A stretch of 64,000 nt of DNA from Notospermus geniculatus (Eukaryota; Nemertea; Pilidiophora; Heteronemertea; Lineidae). Shown here piece after piece: positions 12,192 through 21,800 of this stretch. The stretch is from positions 1-64,000 of the forward strand of contig NMRB01002334.1 in the NCBI GenBank assembly GCA_002633025.1. Direction: 5' to 3'. Made by a program: the position numbers and the translations under genes. Within the stretch, counting starts at the first letter, position 1, and each line of letters starts with the position of its first letter. Below the pieces are notes generated by a model. That model ran no database searches. It was not told where the DNA came from and saw nothing but the letters and a program-made list of their open reading frames with translations.

Positions 12192-12265
<74 letters not shown>
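12192..12265 (-). tRNA. tRNA-Asn (GTT), copy 1
   Basis: On the minus strand this is a full 74-nt cloverleaf: acceptor gtctccg/cggggac with G discriminator, D-arm gcgcaatcggttagcgc, anticodon stem ttcgg/ccgaa around ctGTTaa (anticodon complement at 12229-12231), T-arm with ggttcaagcc. Six A bases on the plus strand (12186-12191) give a T6 terminator directly after the gene. Identical over its length to the second copy 323 bp away. Confidence 0.96.
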
Positions 12266-12267
<2 letters not shown>

Positions 12268-12514
12268 GTTGACCACATGCGGTCACCTTAGAGGTTAGTT
12301 CCCGTCTCGATAGCAGTGGCGCCACGGGTTGGGAGGCGCCAGAGATGGAAACCAGTCTACTCCGCGGAGCACGGACCTCATGCCTTGACATATTCCCAAT
12401 GACCGATTGACTATTAACCCTTGGAGGAAAGTCGCGTACAATATCAATTGTAAAATCGATGGTAAAAAAAGGATTTACGAAAAAAAAGGATTTACGAAAA
12501 TTTGTTAAAAAAAA

Positions 12515-12588
<74 letters not shown>
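12515..12588 (-). tRNA. tRNA-Asn (GTT), copy 2
   Basis: Same 74-nt sequence and anticodon as the copy at 12192-12265, in the same orientation, with a longer T8 terminator (plus-strand A-run 12507-12514). The flanks are also partly shared (cgtccccgggtgggc and the neighbouring ggcgccacggg stretches at 12310, 12773 and, decayed, 13140), so this is a local tandem duplication of the tRNA with its surroundings. Confidence 0.96.
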
Positions 12589-12589
<1 letters not shown>

Positions 12590-13394
12590 AGCTGGTAATC
12601 GTCGCGGTCATCGCCGAGGTTAAAAAAAGTGTCGCTCTGGAGGCAATCTCTGCGGCATGTGTTGTGTATAAACGTTACCATTTATTTATTTTACAATTGA
12701 TCAATCCAATGCGGCTGTCGCGGTCGCGCTGTGTATAAACGGACCTTAGACTGGTTCCCGTCTCTACACTGTGGCGCCACGGGTTTGGCAATCTCGTACC
12801 CAGATCTACCTCATCCGAGGATATCTCTGGAAAGGGCTGGCGACTTGTCCAAAATTTCTGGACAACCGCTGGCAGCGTGCCAAAATGTTTGTTTCCCACA
12901 ATATTTCGTTCTTCGATGACTGAAAAAGATCATATATGCCTAAAGAGCCATATAATACACCCAAAACACGAAGTTGAGTATTAGAGCAACGAACGAATAG
13001 TTTAGTTGGGAACATCAAACCGCGGATGCCAGCTTCGGTGTGATTTGCCTCGAAATTAGTATATCGCGCATGCGCAGTATTCCTGAAGTCGTCAGCCCTT
13101 TCCAGTGGTGTTGTAGGAACGTAAACCCACTGGGGACGAGTTTGCGGGTTTGGAGGCGGCAGAGCTTGAAACTAGCCTAGTGCTTCGCGGAGCACGGACC
13201 GCATGCCTTTCATCTTAGTCCCGCAATGACCGAATGGCCATTCTTCTCCCAACTGGTTTAGCTTCATTATTGTCACACCGGTTGCCATGGTTACCAGCTT
13301 GAAACTGGCAGGATACGGTCAGGGATGGGTTCGAAGTAGAATGATTGTAATTTGTAAAACGGGAACGGGGCGGCAGTGATAGTGGAGCAAATCA
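12589..13394. other. Flank of duplicated tRNA-Asn block
   Basis: 12745-12790 and 13125-13245 resemble 12298-12410 (cgcggagcacggaccgcatg-type words), apparently decayed pieces of the same local duplication. No further tRNA is visible. Confidence 0.45.
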
Positions 13395-13462
13395 TTGATA
13401 AATTCACCGCAGATTTTGAGCACAGTGCGTCTCCCCTCTTTTCCGAAATCGTGGACCCCCTG
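13395..13462 (-). mobile_element. MITE, CAGGGrCGGATCCAGG family, partial
   Basis: Inverted partial copy: gcgtctcccctcttttccgaa followed by a decayed tcctggatcc-like end (atcgtggaccc). Only one end is recognisable. Confidence 0.45.
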
Positions 13463-13539
13463 GATACCTTTCGTCGATGTCCCAATCTTCGTCACTCCCG
13501 ACGCGTCCTTTTTTGTTTTCGACAGGGAGATTTGACTAT

Positions 13540-13725
13540 TTTAATAGGAGCAGTCAGCCGCGCATATTGCCAACAGATGGCAGCAAAGTTCTAGCGGACC
13601 AATGTACAGGAAAATCTACGTGATTGCTGCTCGACCAATAATGACTGGGTCCGCTATATTTGCATTGAATTGGGCCGTAGTGACACCTAGTGGTCAACTC
13701 GCTGACAGCTCCTATTGGAAATGGC
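13540..13725. repeat. Dispersed repeat, full copy
   Basis: Shares its right half with window positions 1-80 and its left half, inverted, with 8560-8700. The two halves each read gcggaccaatg / tgggtccgct inward, so this may be a foldback element. Confidence 0.5.
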
Positions 13726-14692
13726 GGTGGTGTGTTTAAGGTGGGGGACTACCTATAGCTGAGCTCATTCCCTAGTGGCAATCCNTCCTCCAGAAACGCC
13801 TCGTACACAAATAAAAGTCAAAATATAACGCTGGTTGTCCAGTTTTGACAGTTGTGCGTTTTTCAGAGAGGCCCGTGTGCCAGTATGACATAGATTGATA
13901 GAAAATGAGCGACACACAGAGAAACAGCGAGTCCTTGTCCTAGTGTGTTCCAAACAATGGAAGTCACACAGAAAAATGGCTACACTGGAAAAGGTTGCCT
14001 GTACCAAACATCGTGGCTTATCAGGTAGCTCTAGAGATTCCCTCCGCAGTTTCAAACCGTACTCACAACGTTACCTATACCAGCGCTCGGAAAATGCAAT
14101 GTATAATCAACAGCCGGCGTTACCATGGTTACATGTCCGATTCGGGGGAATCCTAGCCGGGAATCCCAGTTGGGAATTTCAATCTATCCTTGCCGATCGA
14201 TTTACTGGTAAAACGGACCAAATTGTGATTCTCGGCCAGCTTAAATGAAGCAAGTGGATTATATATAAACCTTCAAAATGTCCGAAACGTGAGTGCACAC
14301 TAACAGGTGCGTGATAACATCGATCAAACGGCGCTTATCTTGTTGACTTGCCAATCGGAAAAGTAGGCCATTCCCGGAGGCCTATGTAGGCAAACACAGT
14401 GTACGTTTCATAAGAGAAAGTGCTAGTATACGTATCATAAGAGAAAGTGCTAGTAACACTTTCTCTTCTACCTGTGATGACTGCTTCGTGATAGGATCCA
14501 CACAGTCACCGGTCGTTCGTCGGGACCACTTCCGTCCGTCTGCTCTTTTGTCGCCGGTTGTGTGGTGAAAATATGGCATCAACATCGGATGGTAATCGAA
14601 CAAGGATCAAGATCAGGAGTTTGTGACAGGATACCGGTATGGAAAATGGTTGGATACTAGCGATATCAAAATATCAGGTAGGACGCTACCCA
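13726..14692. other. No gene recognised
   Basis: A 117-codon plus frame (13895-14248) has no motif, repeat or splice support. A short direct repeat cataagagaaagtgctagta occurs twice at 14410-14455. Confidence 0.35.
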
Positions 14693-14860
14693 CAGGGATC
14701 GACGGGTCCAGGATTTGGGAAAAGGGCGGAGGGGGGGGGGGGGCTGTGCACGGACCTTTAAAATTTGAGCCAAATTCCAGAATTTCACGGTCGATTTTAC
14801 AGATTTTTTGGCTAAGAGAAGACGCGGACGCCCAGGGTGCCCTCTCTGGGTCCACGCCTG
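14693..14860 (+). mobile_element. MITE, CAGGGrCGGATCCAGG family, copy 2
   Basis: Right end tccacgcctg, left end diverged by a small insertion; the core cagaatttcacggtcgattt is intact. The internal G-run (14730-14742) is a homopolymer expansion. The target duplication is no longer clear. Confidence 0.65.
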
Positions 14861-16122
14861 GTCCAGATGATAGTTTCTGGGGCCTGATTCACTTAGGGCC
14901 TAGCCCTCTTACCGTACCGTACGTAAATCTTAGCACTGCCCGTATCTAATGTTCGTCGACTGCTGACCAATAGATACGGACATGTGGCACATGTATGGCA
15001 AGCCGTTTGTACGGTCCCGGTGTAGATGTATGTTGGTAAAGAATCGATTCGTGATAATGCCACATGAATTGGGGTCAGTGGATCAACACTCAAGTGCGAG
15101 TGGGCCTCGGTCAATGGCCTCGGTCAGTCGATAGAATGATAACAAGAGTCTGTCATGAATTACAGGGTGGGCCAAAAAAGCGCAACATTCACCTTTTAAA
15201 TTTCCAAGCAAGGGGGACCAGGTTTTACTAGAAAGTGACCAGGCCATTATGAGCCCAATAATCCCAATGGGGACGATAGCCGACTTTTTCAATAGGTGTC
15301 ACTAGTGGTTAAAACTATTGAAATGAAACTGACATCCCGGTTCTGATCAATTTCCCACACAAAAGGCGTCTATTGTATTAGGACCGGGTTTCGGTGTGCT
15401 GCCCTCTGTTGAGCTAGCGTCCCCATTACACGGTACTAGGCCTACCGGTATGGTATTTCATTCAAAAATGGAATGCGGGCACTGGCCCAGTTGTGGCCTG
15501 ACACATGCCTATTCATTTCAAGTTCAAAAACTGTCATGAATCAATTAACGTTTTATCTGTGAATGCATGTCATTATTGTGGTCGACCACGTATTTACCTA
15601 TTATAACAGGGCAGTTGTCATTCATTGCATCATTCAAAAAAGGCTTGACGCAGTGATCCCGGGACCCGCCGCTAGGCGGCATATGTCATTCGAGGTCTGT
15701 TGCGGATCGTGAGGTCACGAGGCTTAGACTAGTCCTAAACGCATTGCTGGAGGCATTGGAACTGATTGAGGCCCAGAAATCAACAAAGGGAGCCTCTTTA
15801 TGTGTATTGTTTCAGCCAAAACAAAGTTCATTTTCATAAAATAGGATCGGCGACGTTGTTCTGAGAAAAAAAGTTGGAATATTTGTGAAAAAAGCAATGA
15901 AAAATCGATACGCACAAAATGCAACGTTACGAAAGTTGTGTACACTCTCTGCTAATACCACATCCTGGAACTCCTGGGCTGACTTCGATTGTAACTCGAC
16001 AACTTACTCGAGTTGAAAATCTGCCACCGGTTATGACGTCAAATGAAATGGTCCATGGACCATGTGCTCACTGGGTTGGACATAATAGTCTAATGAGAGA
16101 GGGAGGTACATATCAGTTATGA
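14861..16122. other. Repeat-rich intergenic, no gene
   Basis: At 15159 the word tacagggtgggccaaaa looks like a transposon terminus, but no matching inverse end was found. 15975-16016 (ggctgacttcgattgtaact and ctcgagttg) is matched inversely at 17483-17513 on the other side of the gap. Confidence 0.35.
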
Positions 16123-16360
16123 GCAATCTGGGTCAAGTCATTCCCAGAAAAGACTGATGATTTTTGGGTTATGCCACCTGGCGGCCATATTGGATGTCCG
16201 ATCGGGCTGGAACTTCACATGCACATAAAGGTCATCTGCAGGGGACCACACAGCACATTGGAGCGCTTTGGGTCAAGTCGTTCCTGAGTTACAGCACTTT
16301 GATGATTTTCGGGTTATGCCACCTGGCGGCCATATTGGATGTCCGATCGGGCCGAAACTT
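16123..16360. repeat. Tandem repeat running into assembly gap, period 145 bp
   Basis: gggttatgccacctggcggc and the next ~40 bases occur at 16166 and again at 16311, with gggtcaagtc-ttcc words at 16130 and 16271 showing the same spacing. The second unit is cut by the N run, so the array probably continues into the gap. Confidence 0.75.
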
Positions 16361-17053
16361 NNNNNNNNNNNNNNNNNNNNNNNNNNNNNNNNNNNNNNNN
16401 NNNNNNNNNNNNNNNNNNNNNNNNNNNNNNNNNNNNNNNNNNNNNNNNNNNNNNNNNNNNNNNNNNNNNNNNNNNNNNNNNNNNNNNNNNNNNNNNNNNN
16501 NNNNNNNNNNNNNNNNNNNNNNNNNNNNNNNNNNNNNNNNNNNNNNNNNNNNNNNNNNNNNNNNNNNNNNNNNNNNNNNNNNNNNNNNNNNNNNNNNNNN
16601 NNNNNNNNNNNNNNNNNNNNNNNNNNNNNNNNNNNNNNNNNNNNNNNNNNNNNNNNNNNNNNNNNNNNNNNNNNNNNNNNNNNNNNNNNNNNNNNNNNNN
16701 NNNNNNNNNNNNNNNNNNNNNNNNNNNNNNNNNNNNNNNNNNNNNNNNNNNNNNNNNNNNNNNNNNNNNNNNNNNNNNNNNNNNNNNNNNNNNNNNNNNN
16801 NNNNNNNNNNNNNNNNNNNNNNNNNNNNNNNNNNNNNNNNNNNNNNNNNNNNNNNNNNNNNNNNNNNNNNNNNNNNNNNNNNNNNNNNNNNNNNNNNNNN
16901 NNNNNNNNNNNNNNNNNNNNNNNNNNNNNNNNNNNNNNNNNNNNNNNNNNNNNNNNNNNNNNNNNNNNNNNNNNNNNNNNNNNNNNNNNNNNNNNNNNNN
17001 NNNNNNNNNNNNNNNNNNNNNNNNNNNNNNNNNNNNNNNNNNNNNNNNNNNNN
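16361..17053. other. Assembly gap (693 N)
   Basis: A run of undetermined bases. All reading frames crossing it are artefacts. Confidence 1.
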
Positions 17054-18880
17054 AAAATAATGACTATTCACCAGTAACGATGAATTTGTACACCAACAAC
17101 CCCTGTTGCCATGGTTGCAATGTTTATGCCTTGGCCCGAGTACCCAAAGATGATCAGGCCATCATCATCGCCATTTACTGCGTGGTTGTTCCCAAAACCG
17201 AGGGCAAAAGTGCTCCTGTCCCTGTCCCCACTTATTTCTGGCAAGAACAACGATTTTTGAACAAAAATATCCCGCGTCCGATTCACATGCCGCTAGACCG
17301 AACACTTTCCTGATCAGAAGACCGGGTACCAGTCTAACATGCCGCCATTTTGGACGAGTAAGTTTTTCGCTACCCTCGATTGGTCGTGGGTTGGTCGGGC
17401 CGGGTAGATTCGACGCCATCTTTGTTGCAAAGTTAGGCAACTCCGGTAGATTTTGCAATTCGTTTGTAACTCGGGTCGCCCGAGTTCAACTCGAGTTACA
17501 ATCGAAGTCAGCCCACGTGTATTGGCTACGTCATACAAAGACTAGCCACTACCCCTGGAAGCTTTCGCATGAATTTCTGTATTGATCCACAAGATTGGCC
17601 GATGTGATGCGTTCCACGGTTACACAGGTCTGTGGAAAAGCAGTCTCACCAGCAGTCTTGCGCAGCCTGTGTGGACACAATGAATACATTACACATTGTT
17701 TTTCCTTTCAATAACATAACGTCAATAATACATTTCCTGCCTCCTTCTCTTATTTCAATACTCAGTACCATCACCAGAATTATCATGGGCATATCGTCTG
17801 GTCCCGATAACTCTCAACCTCGTTCCCAGGACTTAACGTTGGCTTCTTACAATGGGCTTGTTTACATGTATTTTATTTTATTTTTCATATCATAGCAAAC
17901 ATTATTCTTTCTGATGATAGACATAAATGTTCATAATACAGTTTAATGAAAACATATTTTTTTTACAATCATTACTGTAACCGAGGTTGAAATAAGCGTT
18001 TGGGACGAGGTGCCAAGAATCTTCGAAGTGAATCCATGGTCTAACGACCGAAGCCGAAAATAACCTCGTCCCAAGGCAAAAGCAGAAGAAATTTCGAGTT
18101 AGATCCTGGGGACGAGGTTGGATAACTCTGGGTTCCCACTGATCTAATTGCAACATCGGGCCAATAATATTACACATTTCGTTCTTTGAAATAAGTTCCT
18201 CACTTCCAGGAATTGCTGACTGTGACATCAAGGCGTGGAAAGGATACAACAAAATGGTTCGAGCACCAGCCGTGTGAATTCTAACTTACCGGATGTATAG
18301 CATCAACCGCGGGGTGAGTAGGTAGCATGATGCCGTGGTGACAGCGTCCGAGAAAATCACCCCTGAGTCAATGAAGAAACTGACTTTCTTGTGCTAAATG
18401 TTGGACACTGTTGTATGTTGGTTCTCGTCGATGGACGTCAAAATTCTCAAAATCGCTGAAAAAAAACAAATTGGAGTATTTCTACGACAACAATGAGTTT
18501 TTGAAATGACCTGTGTTACCCATCAACAACGTTAGGGCTACAGGAATGATTCAACCCAGAGAAATCGGAACCAGTGTTGGTTTTGGTTTCGGGCGGCTTA
18601 GAGATATGAGTAGGCCTAGGCCTGTGTGTGGATCTAATTGCAGGGTCGATAACAGAGGGTCGGCAAATGATGTACATTCTGCTCAAGTTCTCGAATGCAC
18701 ACACAGCCATGACAGCCGAACCATGGAGAGATGGTTCGGGTGCGTGTGATACAAGCAATATGAAAATGTACAACTGTTACAACAACTTGCCCTAGCACTT
18801 CTTGTTGGTAACAATCCGTGGTATTTAAAACTCATTTTCCTGTTTTAGGGCCGACATTGGGTATTCCAGTCAGCATAAAA
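17054..18880. other. Upstream region of the ankyrin/cGAS-like gene
   Basis: No coding exon recognised. Words gggacgaggt/ cctcgtccc occur at 17820, 18005, 18062 and 18110 as a loose inverted repeat (about 17990-18125). A plausible 3' splice site, a pyrimidine-rich tract ending ttttag at 18842-18847, sits 33 bases before the ATG of the downstream gene, suggesting one or more 5' non-coding exons here or in the gap. Confidence 0.4.
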
Positions 18881-21800
18881 ATGAGTTCAAATTCAAGGGA
18901 ACTCGCCCCAATGGAGGAACAGTCCTCGGCGAATAGTGTTCGATCGTTGTATGTAAGAACTCCGGATGCATATGGACGTTTGCCACTTGGCAGAGCTGTT
19001 TTTGCAGGAAATTTGGATGCAGTCAGAGAGCTGATTGATGATGGAGCTGACGTCAACGCAAAGGCAGAAAGTGGCTACACTCTACGTCCAGACGGATCAA
19101 TCCGCATGGTGGAACCCCCATTCAGTTTTCACGAACTGGACTCCTCGGTTGAGCCATTACTGATTATAGCGAGTGCCCTCAGTCATAAGGACATTGTTAA
19201 GTGTTTGGTTGACGCCGGTGCCGACAAGAATATTCAAGACAATGAAGGGAGCACTGCACTCTGGACCTCATCTTATCAAGGTCATCTTGACATTGTTAAG
19301 TATTTGGTTGACGCCGGTGCCGACAAGGATATTCAAGACAATGAAGGACGTACTCCACTCTTGGCCTCATCTTATCAAGGTCATTTTGACGTTGTTAAGT
19401 GTTTGGTTGACGCCGGTGCCGACAAGGATATCCCAGACAATGAAGGATGTACTCCACTCTGGATCTCATCTAATAGAGGTCATTTTGACATTGTTAGGTA
19501 TTTGGTTGAAGCTGATGCAGACAAGGATATTCAAAACAATGAAGAACGCACTCCACTCCACACCTCATCTCATCTAGGTCATCTTGACTTTGTGAAGTAT
19601 TTGGTTGAAGCTGGTGCCGCCAAGGATGTTCAAGACAATATAGGACGTACTCCACTCTGGGAATCATCTCATCTGGGTCATCTTGACATTGTTAAGTGTT
19701 TGGTTCAAGCTGGTGCCGACAAGGATATTCAAGATAATGAAGGACGTACTCCGCTCTTGGCCTCATCTCATCTAGATCATCTTGACATTTTTAAGTATTT
19801 GGTTGAAGCTGGTGCCGACAAGGATATTCCAGACAATGAAGGACGTACTCCGCTCTGGATCTCATCTCATTTAGGTCATCTTGACATTGTTAGGTATTTG
19901 GTTGAAACTGGTGCTGACAAGGATATTCAAGACAATGAAGGACATACTCCTCTGTGGGCCTCATCTTATCAAGGTCATCTTGACATTGTCAAGTATTTGG
20001 TGAAAGCTGGTGCCGACAAGGATATTCAAGACAATGAAGGATTTACTCCACTCTTGGCCTCATCTTATCAGGGTCATCTGGACATTGTTAAGTATTTGGT
20101 TGAAGCTGGTGCCGACAAGGATATTCAAGACAATGAAGGATGTACTCCACTCTGGACCTCATCTAATAAAGGTCATCTTGACATTGTTAAGTATTTGGTT
20201 GAAGCTGGTGCCGACAAGGATATTCAAGACAATGAAGGACGTACTCCACTCTGGGCCTCATCTAATCTAGGTCATCTTGACATTGTTAAGTATTTGGTTG
20301 AAGCTGGTGCCGACAAGGATATTCAAGACAATGAAGGGCGTACTCCACTCTGGGCCTCATCTAATCTAGGTCATCTGCACACTGTTAAGTATTTGGTTGA
20401 AGCTGGTGCCGACAAGGATATTCAAGACAATAAAGGACGTACTCCACTCTGGGCCTCATCTAATCTAGGTCATCTTCACACTGTTAAGTATTTGGTTGAA
20501 GCTGGTGCCAACAAAGATATTCAAGACAATGAAGGACGTACTCCACTCTGGACCTCATCTCATCTAGGTCGTCTTGACATTGTTAAGTATTTGGTTGAAG
20601 CTGGCGCAGACAAGGATATTCAAAACAAGGAAGGACGTACTCCACTCTGGGAATCCTCTCTTCTCGGTCACCTTGACGTTGTTAAGTATTTGGTAGAAGC
20701 TGGTGCCGACAAGGATATTCAAGACAATGAAGAACGTACTCCACTCGGGATCGCATCTATTCTAGGTCATCATGACATTGTGAAGTGTTTGGTTCCAGCT
20801 GGAGCTAGTTTGTCGGAATCTGAACTGTTTTATGCTGCTCAATCCGGCCATACAGAAATAGCTGAAATACTCATTGATGCGGGAGCTGTCGCTGCAATCA
20901 CGACAGGTGGAGCAGTATTTTCAAAAGCAGCAAAGAGAGGCTACACTGATATTTGTAGTATGCTCGTGAAAAAGGATGTCGTCACGAATGTGTACTTCTT
21001 TGATGGAGTCCTTCAGGAAGTGCTTTTGCAAGGTCACAATGATGTATTACAGGTTATCGGAAATGCACTGTTGTTGAAATCTCTTGCGGTTTTTCCTGCT
21101 GTATTGAAAATTCCTGTAGAATCGACGCCGAGCATCCATTCGTTATTTGTGTTGCACATGGTGGCTGAGAAGCTCAATTGGAAAGTGGAATATTTGGGCA
21201 GCATTTTACCATTCAGTGATGTAATTCACTACCACAATCTGACGGAAATTCAAAATTACAACAGTTCATTTCTCAGAGATGTTTCATCTTTGCCTGACAA
21301 TGCCGTCTATTCTCATGAAAAAATGTCAAGCTTGATAAAAACACCTGGTATTGGGAATGTATATTGTATACCAAACAATATTGCAAAGCATGTCACGAAA
21401 TTCATTGGGGGTTTAGCACAGACTTTCGTCGAACAATACAACAAGCAAAAAGATGAACCTGATGTTACTTTACACAAGTGCGGAAGTTCAGCTGAGGGAA
21501 CGAAGGTTGTTCTTCCAGACGAATATGACTTCATGTTCGCATTCCCACCTGACGCGGAAAAGGGGGCCGAAATGATTGACTATGGAGACGGTTATAAGAA
21601 ATATTCTGGTGGAGTATCACCGAAGGAGAAGAAGCAAGGAAGTTTGAAGTCCCATTTCCATTTTATTGACTTGCTGCGTGAAAGTGGAACTTATAAGAAC
21701 AGAAATGTCATATCAGATTTTGATATTCCCAAAGGAGGTGGCCAGGCAAACACTATTGTGACATTTAAATACGTCGACCAAGAAACTTCAGATGAACTCC

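Noticed and set aside
16164-17313. Long plus and minus frames across 16.2-17.3 kb
   Set aside because: Almost all of their length is undetermined bases in the assembly gap.
19173-20270. Second plus frame in the ankyrin array (TRIFKTMKDVLHSGPHLI repeats)
   Set aside because: Alternative frame of the 99-bp repeat, interrupted repeatedly; the ankyrin frame is the one with family support.
19238-20821. CRISPR-like periodic array
   Set aside because: Period is 99 bp, whole unit is conserved without unique spacers, and it translates as ankyrin repeats in a eukaryotic gene.
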